NCBI GenBank assembly: GCA_963848955.1
Contig: CAWKFQ010000010.1
Span: forward strand, 124,001 to 188,000
Source of the DNA: DASUPK01 sp963848955
GTDB taxonomy: Bacteria > Actinomycetota > Thermoleophilia > Solirubrobacterales > 70-9
Reading direction: 5' to 3'
Length of the DNA stretch: 64,000 bases
Under the pieces are notes generated by a model that was given only the letters and a program-made list of their open reading frames with translations, ran no database searches and had not been told where the DNA came from. Positions within the stretch are counted from its first letter, which is position 1, and every line of letters starts with the position of its first letter. Shown one piece after another: positions 1 to 8,197 of the stretch. A program made the translations under genes and the position numbers.

Positions 1-448
1 CGGCGTGGACTCGATGCAGCAGCCCGCGGCTGGTGACGCCACCGCCGGCGAAGAGGTAGTTGAGCCGTGTGTACGCCGGCCCATTCGGTGAGTGGCGCTG
101 TATCGGCGAGAGCGTCACGGTGCCGGTTCCCTTGCACGCACTTCCTGACCCCTCCTTGATCGTCTCGGTGAAGATGTAGCGGGGGGGCGCGGACGGCTGA
201 GTTCCATCGAGTGTCCATCCGCCGCCGCATTCGAGGCCGGTGTAGGCGACCCGTCCGGTGCCGTCGCCTCCGATATCGACAGCCATCGCGAAGGGCGCCA
301 GCCCCTGTTGCCGGAGCTCGCCACTCCAGCCACCGGCGATCTGCCGCGTGTTGTTCAACGTGGTCACGTCCCCGGAGTCAGCGTTGGAGCACCCGCCGAT
401 CAGCAGAACGGCGAAGGCGAGCGGCAAGGCGAGTCCCCGGACCGACAC
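1..448 (-). CDS. secreted lipoprotein, 3' part beyond window
   Basis: Reads leftward from a GTG at 448 for 149 codons with no stop and leaves the window, so the C-terminus is missing. The N-terminus is a classical type II signal: Arg4, a hydrophobic stretch to residue 19 and the lipobox IGGC with Cys20, followed by SNADSGDV. The mature part is rich in Gly, Thr and Tyr, as in beta-rich exported domains, and contains two further Cys. I do not recognise the family. It is divergent from the acetyltransferase at 472, with 23 bp between the two starts. The call as a lipoprotein is seen directly; the function is unknown. Confidence 0.7.
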   Translation of the reverse strand, partial: MSVRGLALPLAFAVLLIGGCSNADSGDVTTLNNTRQIAGGWSGELRQQGLAPFAMAVDIGGDGTGRVAYTGLECGGGWTLDGTQPSAPPRYIFTETIKEGSGSACKGTGTVTLSPIQRHSPNGPAYTRLNYLFAGGGVTSRGLLHRVHA

Positions 449-459
449 GGACGAGAGCC

Positions 460-465
460 TAGTAT
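460..465 (+). promoter_or_regulatory. -10 element of a leaderless start (GNAT)
   Basis: TAGTAT followed by exactly 6 nt and then the ATG at 472. No Shine-Dalgarno fits in that space, so the mRNA probably begins at or within a base or two of the start codon. Confidence 0.5.
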
Positions 466-471
466 CGGCCC

Positions 472-960
472 ATGCCAGAGGAACCGGCCGCCGCGCGGCC
501 GCGCCAGCTCGCGGAGGGCGTCGAGATCCGTCCGGCCACCGAGGACGAGATCGTGGAGCTGCTTCCACTGATGCGGGCCTACTGCGACTTCTACGAGGTC
601 TCGCCGACCGACGAGGGCGTGACGACGATGGCCCGCACGCTGATCACCGAGCCCTCGCAGGGGACGGTCTTCATCGCGCGGCGGGACGGCCGGGCGATCG
701 GCTTCGCGACGCTGGACTGGAAGTGGTCGATGCTGAAGGGCGCGCGGATCGGCTACCTGGAGGATCTCTTCGTCGATCCTGCGGCCAGGGGCGCGGGGAC
801 GGCGGATGCGCTGATCCAGGCATGCGCCGACCGCTGCCGCGAGCTCGGCATGCCGGCGATGGAGTGGCTTACGGCGCCGGACAACCACCGGGCGCAGAAG
901 GTCTACGACCGCACCGGCGCTGAATCGGACACGTACGTGGAGTACGACCTCGAGCTATGA
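472..960 (+). CDS. GNAT family N-acetyltransferase
   Basis: 162 aa. Residues about 18-160 form a GNAT fold: RPATEDEIVELLPLM at the first strand/helix, then EDLFVDPAARGAGTADALI, which is the V/I-x-P-x-x-R-G-x-G acetyl-CoA pyrophosphate loop, and NHRAQKVYDRTGA, the usual N-x-x-A-x-x-x-Y near the C-terminus. It transfers an acetyl group from acetyl-CoA to an amine; the substrate cannot be told. The ATG at 472 is preceded by TAGTAT-N6, a leaderless start. Its stop overlaps the next gene by ATGA at 957-960, so the two are translationally coupled. Confidence 0.9.
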   Translation: MPEEPAAARPRQLAEGVEIRPATEDEIVELLPLMRAYCDFYEVSPTDEGVTTMARTLITEPSQGTVFIARRDGRAIGFATLDWKWSMLKGARIGYLEDLFVDPAARGAGTADALIQACADRCRELGMPAMEWLTAPDNHRAQKVYDRTGAESDTYVEYDLEL

Positions 961-1775
961 CCGACGATCTCCGCTCCACCGTGGGAGCGGTCTGGCTGAA
1001 CCACGTTCGGCGGGGACACGGAGACCCACTCATCCTGCTGCACTCGCTGGGCGGCTCTCTCATCCAGTGGTCGCCCGTCATGGACCGTCTCGCGGCCGAG
1101 CGCGAGGTGATCGCGGTCGACATGCCGGGCTTCGGCGAGTCGGCGGAGCTGCCCGAGGGAGTCTCGCCGAGGGCCGCCAACCTTGCGACCGCGGTTCTCG
1201 ACTTCTACGACGCCCTCGGGATCGACGGCAAGCCGGCGGTGGCCGGGATCTCGCTCGGGGCCTGGGTCGCAATCGAGTGCGCGCGCCAGAGTGCCGCAAG
1301 CGCTGCGATCGCCCTCTGCCCGGCCGGGTTCTGGAAGCGCTCGCCGGGCAACGCGGACCGGGTCGTGGCCCGACGCCGCCGCCGCAGGCGCCTGGCCCGC
1401 CCACTGCTTCGGCCGATGATGGCGACCGCACGAGGGCGCCGCAGGGCGCTCGGGCGGTTCGTTCATCGCCCTGAGCGCCTCCGCCCGGGCGAGGCCGAGG
1501 CGATCGCCAGGGCGTACGTGACCGCGCCCGCGTACGAGGAGGCGAGTGCGCTGATGCGCGCCGGCCGCATCGAGGAACTGAAGTCGATCAAGGTCCCGAT
1601 CACCCTCGCCTGGGCCGAGCATGACACCCTGGTCCGCAACCGGCCGCTGCCAGCGAAGCTCCTGCCGAAGAGGGTGGAGCAGGTCGAGCTTCCCGGTTGC
1701 GGACACGTCCCGACGTGGGACGACCCGGACCTCGTCTCCCGTGTGGTGCTCGCGGGAGCGCGTCGAAAGCGATAG
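957..1775 (+). CDS. alpha/beta-fold hydrolase
   Basis: 272 aa, typical length for a soluble alpha/beta hydrolase. Visible elements: LLHSLGGS oxyanion loop near residue 25, DMPGFGES after strand 4, nucleophile elbow GISLGAW with Ser near residue 99, acid in WAEHDTLV near residue 224 and the catalytic His in PGCGHVPTWDDP near residue 250. A basic cap segment (RRRRRRRLARPLLRP) lies between strands 6 and 7. Starts in the ATGA overlap with the upstream acetyltransferase. Substrate unknown; could be an esterase or a C-C hydrolase. Confidence 0.9.
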   Translation: MTDDLRSTVGAVWLNHVRRGHGDPLILLHSLGGSLIQWSPVMDRLAAEREVIAVDMPGFGESAELPEGVSPRAANLATAVLDFYDALGIDGKPAVAGISLGAWVAIECARQSAASAAIALCPAGFWKRSPGNADRVVARRRRRRRLARPLLRPMMATARGRRRALGRFVHRPERLRPGEAEAIARAYVTAPAYEEASALMRAGRIEELKSIKVPITLAWAEHDTLVRNRPLPAKLLPKRVEQVELPGCGHVPTWDDPDLVSRVVLAGARRKR

Positions 1776-1788
1776 AAGGAGACGGACG

Positions 1789-2592
1789 ATGAGCGAGCGC
1801 AGCGAGTACGCACCCGGAGAGTTCTGCTGGGTCGACCTGTCCACCACCGACGTGGAGGCAGCGAAGTCCTTCTACGGGGACCTGCTCGGAATCGAGGCCG
1901 AGGCGGCACCCGGCGATCCCGAGGAGACCGGCGGCTACGGGTTCTTCATGAAGGGCGGCAAGATGCTGGCAGGCATTGGCCCGGTCCAGTCAGGCGAGGG
2001 CCACTCGGCCTGGTCCAGCTACGTCAAGGTCGAGGACGCCGACGCCACCGCGGCCAAGGTGAAGGACGCCGGCGGCAGCGTCTTCTTCGGTCCCGCTGAC
2101 CTGCCGAACGACGCCGGACGCGTCGCGATGCTGCGCGATCCGAGCGGGGCGTTCTTCGGCGTCATAGAGCAGAACCGGAACCCGGGCGCCCAGCTGGTCA
2201 ACGAGCCCGGCGCCTGGACCTGGAACAACCTGCTGACGCGTGACCTCGAGGGGGCGAAGGACTTTTACGGCAAAGTCTTCGGCTGGACGGCGGAGCACAA
2301 CGACGAGGCGCCGCCCAACGTCTTGATGTGGCAGGTCGAGGGCCAGCGCTGGCCCGAGGGCATGGGGGGCCTGATGGGGATCACCGACGACCTGCCGGCC
2401 GAGATGCCAGCCCACTGGCAGGTCTACTTCATCGTCGACAACGCCGACGAGGCGATTGCGAAGGCCGAGTCGAACGGGGCCGAGGTCGGCTTCGGCCCGA
2501 TCGACGTTCCCATAGCCCGGATGGCGACCCTGGTGGACCCACAGGGGGCGGTCGTCTCGATTCTCGAGTCGCGCTACCCGGAACCGCGATGA
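1789..2592 (+). CDS. VOC (glyoxalase/dioxygenase fold) protein, two domains
   Basis: 267 aa built of two repeated VOC domains: residues about 8-125 (GEFCWVDLSTTDVEAAKSFY) and 140-265 (GAWTWNNLLTRDLEGAKDFY). Each begins with the strand-helix unit of the vicinal-oxygen-chelate fold, and each ends with a V/ATLVDPQGA or AMLRDPSGA metal-site strand. Start chosen at ATG 1789 because AGAAGGAG lies just upstream at 1774-1781; the open frame further upstream overlaps the hydrolase. Homologues act as glyoxalase-like or antibiotic-hydroxylase-like proteins; the substrate is not predictable. Likely in one operon with the two genes before it (13 bp gap). Confidence 0.88.
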   Translation: MSERSEYAPGEFCWVDLSTTDVEAAKSFYGDLLGIEAEAAPGDPEETGGYGFFMKGGKMLAGIGPVQSGEGHSAWSSYVKVEDADATAAKVKDAGGSVFFGPADLPNDAGRVAMLRDPSGAFFGVIEQNRNPGAQLVNEPGAWTWNNLLTRDLEGAKDFYGKVFGWTAEHNDEAPPNVLMWQVEGQRWPEGMGGLMGITDDLPAEMPAHWQVYFIVDNADEAIAKAESNGAEVGFGPIDVPIARMATLVDPQGAVVSILESRYPEPR

Positions 2593-2619
2593 TCCGGCGG
2601 CGGTGTTTGTGGCCGCCGT

Positions 2620-3066
2620 TTATGAAGCCGCGCAGTCCGCGCACAGGCCGCTGACGACGACCTCCGCGCGGTCGGGCTGGAAGCCGGCGCGCGCCGCGCT
2701 ACGGCGGGCGCTCTCGAGATCGACGGGGGTCTCCATGTCCTCTATCCGGCCGCAGTTCCGGCAGATCATGTGGTGGTGGGTGTCGGCCCGGGTGTCCCAG
2801 AGGAGCGTCCCGCCGCCGCCGTTCACCCGCCGCACGATGCCGAGCTGCTCGAAGAGCTCGAGCGTCGCGTAGACGGTGGGTAGGGAGACGCCGGGCAGCT
2901 GCTCGCTCGCCTCGGAGAGGAGCTCCTCCGCGCTCAGGTGCCGATTGCGGTCGCGAAGCAGGCGGTGCATGACCACCCGCTGTGAGGTCGCCCGTAGGCC
3001 GCGCTCGCGAAGCAGGCCGGCGAGCTCGGCGTCGTCGCGGGGAGGGGTGTGCGTCTTCGTCGTCAT
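2620..3066 (-). CDS. Fur family metal/peroxide regulator
   Basis: 148 aa, the family length. N-terminal winged helix about residues 15-85 (GLRATSQRVVMHRLL, then SLPTVYATLELFEQLG as recognition helix), C-terminal dimerisation domain with HHHMICRNCG metal-binding cluster near residue 95 and a second CxxC (SGLCADCAAS) at the end. These two CxxC pairs are the structural zinc site of Fur/PerR/Zur. Which metal it senses cannot be decided from sequence. It is divergent from a VIT1/CCC1-type transporter at 3150, which favours iron or manganese control. The 83-bp divergent region is unusually A+T-rich for this window. Confidence 0.92.
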   Translation of the reverse strand: MTTKTHTPPRDDAELAGLLRERGLRATSQRVVMHRLLRDRNRHLSAEELLSEASEQLPGVSLPTVYATLELFEQLGIVRRVNGGGGTLLWDTRADTHHHMICRNCGRIEDMETPVDLESARRSAARAGFQPDRAEVVVSGLCADCAAS

Positions 3067-3149
3067 CGGAGTGATCGTAGGCGAACCTAATAGAGCATCC
3101 TACATCTTAGGGAGACCTTATCTTAAGTTCCTTGTATTATTAGCCGTCA
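3067..3149. promoter_or_regulatory. A+T-rich divergent promoter/operator region, Fur and VIT1 genes
   Basis: The only strongly A+T-rich stretch in the first 20 kb. It holds a dyad CCTAATA (3085-3091) and TCTTAGG (3104-3110) with 12 bp between, matching 6 of 7 positions, and then CTTATCTTAAG. A possible -10 TATTAT (3135-3140) sits 9 bp before the transporter ATG. Autoregulation by the adjacent Fur protein is inferred. Confidence 0.45.
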
Positions 3150-3659
3150 ATGGCTGAATTGGCGGCAAGGCTGGCGGGGAGGATGAGTCCCGCTGATGAG
3201 GAGCGGTTCATGCTGCAGCGGGTCCAGCCTGCGCTGATCGGCCTGATCGACGGCACGGTCTCCACGCTGGCGCCGATCTTCGCCACCGCCTTCATCGCCG
3301 GGCCGCACGCGGCGCTCTTCGTCGGCCTCGCCGCCGCCCTCGGGGCCGGCATCAGCATGGGCCTCTCCGAGGCGCTCTCCGACGACGGCGAGATCACCGG
3401 GCGCGGCACCTCGCAATCCCGCGGCTGGATCACCGGCGGCGCCACCTTCTTGGGCGGCAGCTTTCATGCGCTGCCTTTCGTGATCAGCGACCTCCGCACC
3501 GCGCTGATGGTGGCTTCGGTGACGGTCGCCTGCGAGCTGGTGGCAATCGCCTGGGTCCGCAAGCGGTTCCTGAACGTCTCGCTGCGCAGCTCGCTGGTCC
3601 AGGTGACGATGGGCGGCGTCATCGTCGCCGTCACCGGCGCCCTGATCGGCCAGGCCTAG
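3150..3659 (+). CDS. VIT1/CCC1-type divalent metal transporter
   Basis: 169 aa integral membrane protein. The segment RVQPALIGLIDGTVSTLAPIFA (residues 24-45) is the signature of VIT1/CCC1 iron-manganese transporters (D-G-x-V-S-x-L), and SMGLSEALSDDGEITGRG matches the G-x-x-x-S-x-G-x-x-E stretch where Glu/Asp residues bind metal in that family. About five hydrophobic segments. It is shorter than VIT1 proper (about 230 aa), as in many small bacterial members. Divergent from a Fur regulator, consistent with metal export or storage. ATG at 3150; no Shine-Dalgarno seen, a -10-like TATTAT lies 9 nt upstream. Confidence 0.78.
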   Translation: MAELAARLAGRMSPADEERFMLQRVQPALIGLIDGTVSTLAPIFATAFIAGPHAALFVGLAAALGAGISMGLSEALSDDGEITGRGTSQSRGWITGGATFLGGSFHALPFVISDLRTALMVASVTVACELVAIAWVRKRFLNVSLRSSLVQVTMGGVIVAVTGALIGQA

Positions 3660-3701
3660 CCGCCAGCCCTGAAGACCGCCCTGCGGCTATCACTTCCCGG
3701 G

Positions 3702-4595
3702 ATGAGCCAGCACGCACCTGCGCTCGTTTGGGCTCAGACGCAAGTCGCGGCCGTGCGCGAAGATCCTGATGCCCGTCTTGCGTTGATGGCGCAGGTGTTT
3801 CGTGGGCCGACGGGCCGCGCGCCGCGACACCTGCCGTACCGACGGGCGGCCCTGTCGTTCATGCGCTGGCAGGCGCGCCGTGGTCTGCTCGATCCGCTCG
3901 ACGCGTCGCCGCCCGGCAGCGAGTGGTGGCGGGCGGTCAACGAGCGACTTCTGCGGGATGGCTGCGAGACGATCGCGCTTCTCGGTGGCCGAGCCGGCGA
4001 GCCGTCCTCGCAAGCCGTGCGCCTCTGGCTGGAGTTCAGCGTGACGCCGACGGGGCACTGCTGGTACCGATCACACAACGCGAGCATCGTGGGCGGCTAC
4101 CTGGAGCATCGGGGACTCGCCGACGCGGAGAGCGCACCCGAGCGCTTCTTCATGAACGTCGCGCTGGTGCGCGTGCTCTATGCACACGCGCTCGCCGCGG
4201 CACCGCGCCTGGCGCTGGGCAGCTTGGCTCCTCTCGGCCGCCTGGTCAGCGATCCGCGGCTCGGTATGGCAGGAGTGTTCCTCTCACTCAGGCGTGTGCT
4301 CCCGAACCGCTATCCGCTCGACCGTGACGTTGGTCGCTATATCGCCGAAGAGCAGCGTTTGGGCCGGGTGCTCGACTACGCAGTGATCGCCCCGCGCCTG
4401 CAACATCTGTACGAGTGGTCCGCCGAGGAGCTCGCCGAACCGCGCCTGCTCGAATTCATTCGCGACGGCAACCCGATCTACGCCTGGCCTTTCGACAAGC
4501 GACACGTGTGGCGCCCTCAGCACATGCCTTTCGCCGCCCGCGCGCTTGCCCGTGTCACACGCCCATCGATGCCGACGCGCGCATTCCTCGCCTGA
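3702..4595 (+). CDS. conserved hypothetical protein, 297 aa
   Basis: Not recognised. Soluble and Arg/Leu/Ala rich with no signal peptide or transmembrane segment. Aromatic and polar blocks look conserved in kind: SFMRWQARRGLL, WWRAVNERLLRDG, GHCWYRSHNASIVGGYL, ERFFMNVALVRVLYAHAL, and a C-terminal YAWPFDKRHVW. The many Trp/His/Arg residues in SHNASIVGGYL suggest a functional site. It stands alone: 42 bp after the transporter and convergent with the SnoaL gene (15 bp gap). Codon use matches the neighbours, so there is no sign of recent transfer. Confidence 0.75.
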   Translation: MSQHAPALVWAQTQVAAVREDPDARLALMAQVFRGPTGRAPRHLPYRRAALSFMRWQARRGLLDPLDASPPGSEWWRAVNERLLRDGCETIALLGGRAGEPSSQAVRLWLEFSVTPTGHCWYRSHNASIVGGYLEHRGLADAESAPERFFMNVALVRVLYAHALAAAPRLALGSLAPLGRLVSDPRLGMAGVFLSLRRVLPNRYPLDRDVGRYIAEEQRLGRVLDYAVIAPRLQHLYEWSAEELAEPRLLEFIRDGNPIYAWPFDKRHVWRPQHMPFAARALARVTRPSMPTRAFLA

Positions 4596-4610
4596 GCCGC
4601 GCGCGAGCGG

Positions 4611-5006
4611 CTATTCCGACAGCCCGGCGGCTGCGAGGGCCTCGGCCGGATCGGAATACATCTCCATCCGGGTCCTCTTGCCCTCGCGAAGTGTCCAGAT
4701 CTGGGCGAAAGACATCTCAACGGGCATTCCGGTCGATTTCGAGCGGGCGCGCTGGCGCATGAGCACAACCACCCTGTCACCCGCGTCGTGGAAGGAAACT
4801 GGCTCCACTTCCCAGTCCTCCCACGGATCCGCCCACTCTCTGAGGAAGGTTTGCGCGCCGTCAGCGCCTTCGTATACCTGCTGACCGGGCCAGTGGAGGT
4901 TCGATACGTCCCACACGAAGTCGTCCGTGTAGTCCTGGCCGAGTTCACCTGTGGTCACGTACCGCTCATAACCGGCCCGAACAAGCTCGACGTTCTCCTG
5001 CGACAT
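4611..5006 (-). CDS. SnoaL/NTF2-like protein
   Basis: 131 aa from the ATG at 5006 (MSQENVELVRAGYERY), the characteristic start of a family greatly expanded in Thermoleophilia; upstream codons in frame lack a start context and overlap the next gene's control region. The cone-shaped NTF2 fold is indicated by the helix-helix start, then VWDVSNLHWPGQQVYEGADG, FLREWADPWEDWEVEPVSF, VVVLMRQRARSKSTGMPVEM and AQIWTLREGKRTRMEMYSD. Members may be ketosteroid-isomerase-like enzymes or binding proteins; no activity can be assigned. Convergent with the 297-aa gene. Confidence 0.85.
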   Translation of the reverse strand: MSQENVELVRAGYERYVTTGELGQDYTDDFVWDVSNLHWPGQQVYEGADGAQTFLREWADPWEDWEVEPVSFHDAGDRVVVLMRQRARSKSTGMPVEMSFAQIWTLREGKRTRMEMYSDPAEALAAAGLSE

Positions 5007-5058
5007 TGCCCGCGCAGTATCGCCCTGTAGGCGGATTGCCCGCTTTCCAGGAAAAGCA

Positions 5059-6633
5059 GTGAATACTCCAGCGGCGGTGCCGCGGGAGAACGACATGGAT
5101 CCGGTCCCGGAGCGGGACGACCTGGCCGAGCTTCACCGACGGCGGGGGCTCACGGAGGATGCGGCTCGAACCGAGGCCGTCACCAAGCGCCACGACCGCG
5201 GAGGGCGGACGGCCCGCGAGAACGTCGCCGACCTGATCGACGAGGGATCGTGGGTCGAGTACGGGCGCTACGCCATCGCGCAGCAGAGGACGCGCCGCAG
5301 CCGGGACGACCTGATCGCCAACACGCCCGCCGACGGGCTCGTCGCGGGGACCGCCACCGTCGACGGGAACCCCATCGCGGTGCTCGCCTACGACTACACC
5401 GTCCTCGCCGGCACCCAGGGCACCGCCGGCCACTTCAAGAAGGACCGGATGTTCGAGCTGATCGAGCGGATGCGCCTGCCGGTCGTCTTCTTCGCCGAGG
5501 GTGGTGGGGGCCGGCCCGGCGACACGGACCACCCCGTCGTCAGCGCTCTGCAGGTCAGGGCATTCGCGCTCTGGGCCAAGCTCTCCGGTCAGGTCCCGAG
5601 GATCTCCATCGTCGCCGGCAACTGCTTCGCCGGCAACGCGGTGATCGCGGGGTGCTCGGACCTGATCGTCGCCACGAAGAACTCCTCGCTCGGGATGGCC
5701 GGCCCGGCGATGATCGCGGGCGGAGGCCTCGGGGAGGTCCGCGCTGAGGACGTCGGCCCAGTCGAGATGCAGGCGCCCAACGGGGTGCTCGACGTCGTCG
5801 TCGAGGACGAGGAGGAGGCCGTCGCGACGACCAAGCGGCTGCTCGGCTACTTCCGCGGCGCCACGGAGGAGTGGTCGGCAGCCGACCAGGCAGCGCTCCG
5901 CGACGCGGTGCCCGAGAGCTCCCGGCGCGCCTACGACGTCATGCCGATCGTCCGCAAGATCGCCGACGCCGAGTCCGTCACGGTGCTGCGCGAGTCCTTC
6001 GCGCCGGAGCTGGTCACGGCGCTGGTCCGCATCGAAGGACGCCCCGCCGGCGTCATCGCGAACAACTGCAAGCACCAGGCCGGCGTGGTCACCGGCGAGG
6101 CCGCCGACAAGGCCGCGCGCTTCATGCAGCTCTGCGACGCCTTCGGACTTCCGATCGTCTCGCTCATCGACACACCCGGCTACATGGTCGGGCCCGAGGC
6201 CGAGCGGGAAGCCCTCGTCCGGCATTGCTGCCGGATGCTGATCGCCGGCGCCGCTCTGACCGTCCCCACCATCGCCATCCTGCTGCGCCGCGGATACGGC
6301 CTGGGCGCTCAGGCGATGGCGTTCGGCAGCCTGCACGAGCCGCTGCTGACGGCGGCCTGGCCGGACGCGACGCTCGGTCCGATGGGGCTGGAGGGCGCGG
6401 TGCGGCTCGCCATGCGAAAGGACCTCGAGGCGATCGAGGACGAGGGTGAGCGCGAGCAGCGCGTCCGCGAGCTGACCGCGCAGATGTACGAGAACGCCGC
6501 GGCGCTCAATGCCGCGCAGATCTTCGAGATCGACGACGTCATCGATCCGGCCGACACCCGGGCGACGATCGCCCGCACCCTCGCCGCGGCCGGTGACCCC
6601 TCACCCAGCGGTCGAAGCGTCGACTCTTGGTAG
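5059..6633 (+). CDS. acyl-CoA carboxylase carboxyltransferase (beta) subunit
   Basis: 524 aa carboxyl_trans protein that moves the carboxyl group from carboxy-biotin to an acyl-CoA (propionyl-, methylcrotonyl- or acetyl-CoA). Both crotonase-like halves are present: N-domain with KRHDRGGRTARENVADLID, TVLAGTQGTAGHFKKDRM and GGGRPG; C-domain with IANNCKHQAGVVTGEAADKAARFM, IVSLIDTPGYMVGPEAE and RRGYGLGAQAMAFG. No biotin carboxylase or biotin carrier gene lies nearby, so it must pair with a distant alpha subunit or act as a stand-alone variant. GTG start at 5059 with GGAAAAG upstream; ATG 5095 is an alternative. Convergent with mmsA. Confidence 0.88.
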   Translation: MNTPAAVPRENDMDPVPERDDLAELHRRRGLTEDAARTEAVTKRHDRGGRTARENVADLIDEGSWVEYGRYAIAQQRTRRSRDDLIANTPADGLVAGTATVDGNPIAVLAYDYTVLAGTQGTAGHFKKDRMFELIERMRLPVVFFAEGGGGRPGDTDHPVVSALQVRAFALWAKLSGQVPRISIVAGNCFAGNAVIAGCSDLIVATKNSSLGMAGPAMIAGGGLGEVRAEDVGPVEMQAPNGVLDVVVEDEEEAVATTKRLLGYFRGATEEWSAADQAALRDAVPESSRRAYDVMPIVRKIADAESVTVLRESFAPELVTALVRIEGRPAGVIANNCKHQAGVVTGEAADKAARFMQLCDAFGLPIVSLIDTPGYMVGPEAEREALVRHCCRMLIAGAALTVPTIAILLRRGYGLGAQAMAFGSLHEPLLTAAWPDATLGPMGLEGAVRLAMRKDLEAIEDEGEREQRVRELTAQMYENAAALNAAQIFEIDDVIDPADTRATIARTLAAAGDPSPSGRSVDSW

Positions 6634-6720
6634 CGGCCACCAGGCCGCACCACCAGGAGCGAGGGGGCGTAGCCCCCGAGCGTTACTTGGGCGGCCGCCT
6701 GTGGCCGCGATCTGGTGGCG
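6633..6720. terminator. nested inverted repeats between convergent genes
   Basis: Core hairpin GGGGGC-GTA-GCCCCC (6663-6668 with 6672-6677). It is enclosed by GCGGCCACCAGG (6633-6644) facing CCTGTGGCCGC (6698-6708, one bulged base) and by CCACCAG (6650-6656) facing CTGGTGG (6712-6718). It lies between the carboxyltransferase stop and the mmsA stop, so a bidirectional terminator is likely although no T-run follows. Confidence 0.5.
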
Positions 6721-6727
6721 AAGCCGT

Positions 6728-8191
6728 CTACCAGCGGCTGGTGACGACCTTCTTGCGCGTGTAGAAGTCGACGGCGTCGGGGCCGTTGGCGTGCAGATCG
6801 CCGTCGATCGAGTCCTTCCAACCCGAGAAGGGGAACCAGGCCACCGGCGCCGGCACCCCGATGTTGACGCCGAGCATCCCCGCCTCGATGCCCCAGCGGT
6901 AGGCGCGGGCGGCGGCACCGGAGGTGGTGAAGATCGAACCGGCGTTGCCGTAGCGCGAGCCGTTGGCGAACTCGATTGCGCCGTCGAGGTCCGGTGCCGA
7001 GACCAGTGCGAGCACCGGGCCAAAGATCTCCTCTCGCGCCAGCTCCGACTCGGGGTCGGACACCTCGACCAGGGTGGGGCCGAGGAGCGTCCCGGCCTCG
7101 CCACCGCCGAGGCGGCCGTCGAGCAGGACCCTCGCGCCCTCCGCCTCCGCGGTCCCGACGGCGGCCTCCGCTCGCTCGCGGGCTTCGGGGGCGACCATCG
7201 GGCAGACATCTGTGCCTGGGTCGGCACCGGGGCCGGTGTTCAGCCCCTCTGCCGCGGCGCGCAGGGCCTCCCTCACCTCGGCCTGGCGGGCCTCATCGCC
7301 CGCGATCACGCAGACCGACCCTGCCAGGCAGCGTTGGCCGGCGGCGCCGAAGGCCGATCCCATGATCGCCGGCACCGCGCTCTCCAGATCGGCGTCCTCG
7401 GCGACGATCATCGAGTTCTTGGCGCCGCCGAGCGCCTGGACGCGCTTGCCGGTCTGGGCCGAACGGGTTGCGATCAGCCGGGCGGTGCTGGCCTGGCCGA
7501 CGAAAGAGACCGCGTCGACGCCGTCGTGGTCGAGGATCGCCTCGACCGCGTCCCGCCCGCCGTGGACGAGGTTGACGATGCCCGTCGGGAAGATCTCCTC
7601 ATCGTCGATCAGCTCGCAGATCCGCTCGGCGGGGCGGGGGTCGCGCTCCGAGGGCTTGAGGATGAAGGCGTTACCGCAGGCGACCGCGTAGGGGAGGAAC
7701 CAGAGCGGGATCATCGCGGGGAAGTTGAAGGGGGTTATGGCGGCCACCACGCCCACCGGCTGGCGCACCATCTCCACGTCGAGGCCGGTTGCGACCCCCT
7801 CCAGCGTCTCGCCCTTGAGCAGGTGCGGAATCCCGGCCGCCGACTCGACCGACTCGATGCCGCGGCCGACCTCGCCGTCGGCGTCGGCGAGCGTCTTGCC
7901 CATATCGGCGGTGACCAGGGCGGTGAGCTCCGGCCGATGCCGGATCAGCGCGTCGCGGAGAGCCAATACCGCCCGGGCCCGTTCCTGCGGCGGGACCTCG
8001 CGCCAGCCGGGCTGGGCGGCGCGGGCGGCCTGGACGGCGGCGTCGACGTCACCGGCGCCCGATAGCGGCACCCGCGCGGCGAGCTCGCCGGTTGCCGGGT
8101 CGCGATCCTCGAGCGCATCGCTGGTCGCAGCGTCGCGCCACTCGCCCCCGATGTAGTTCTGCAGCGTCCGTGCCTGGGCCGCGGTGGCCAT
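6728..8191 (-). CDS. mmsA: methylmalonate-semialdehyde dehydrogenase (CoA-acylating)
   Basis: 487 aa aldehyde dehydrogenase. Family-specific features of MMSDH are present: NYIGGEWRDAATS start, ITPFNFPAMIPLWFLPYAVA around 152-171, LGGAKNSMIV at 254-263 in place of the ALDH LGGKSP, and catalytic Cys288 in FGAAGQRCLAG. There is no conserved Glu at the usual general-base position, as expected for CoA-acylating members. It oxidises methylmalonate or malonate semialdehyde to propionyl- or acetyl-CoA in valine, inositol and beta-alanine breakdown. Preceded by TAGGCT-N6-ATG, a leaderless start. Facing the carboxyltransferase gene, which could use its propionyl-CoA. Confidence 0.92.
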   Translation of the reverse strand: MATAAQARTLQNYIGGEWRDAATSDALEDRDPATGELAARVPLSGAGDVDAAVQAARAAQPGWREVPPQERARAVLALRDALIRHRPELTALVTADMGKTLADADGEVGRGIESVESAAGIPHLLKGETLEGVATGLDVEMVRQPVGVVAAITPFNFPAMIPLWFLPYAVACGNAFILKPSERDPRPAERICELIDDEEIFPTGIVNLVHGGRDAVEAILDHDGVDAVSFVGQASTARLIATRSAQTGKRVQALGGAKNSMIVAEDADLESAVPAIMGSAFGAAGQRCLAGSVCVIAGDEARQAEVREALRAAAEGLNTGPGADPGTDVCPMVAPEARERAEAAVGTAEAEGARVLLDGRLGGGEAGTLLGPTLVEVSDPESELAREEIFGPVLALVSAPDLDGAIEFANGSRYGNAGSIFTTSGAAARAYRWGIEAGMLGVNIGVPAPVAWFPFSGWKDSIDGDLHANGPDAVDFYTRKKVVTSRW

Positions 8192-8197
8192 GGATCC

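Noticed and set aside
3067..3149. Classical Fur box or PerR box
   Set aside because: Neither consensus is present; only a different dyad was found, reported as a candidate.
4966..6336. Minus-strand open frame of 456 codons
   Set aside because: Antisense of the carboxyltransferase gene; no conserved elements.
6509..8065. Long plus-strand open frame of 518 codons
   Set aside because: It is the antisense shadow of mmsA: high G+C leaves few stops on the opposite strand. Composition is Arg/Gly/Ala-rich without any motif.
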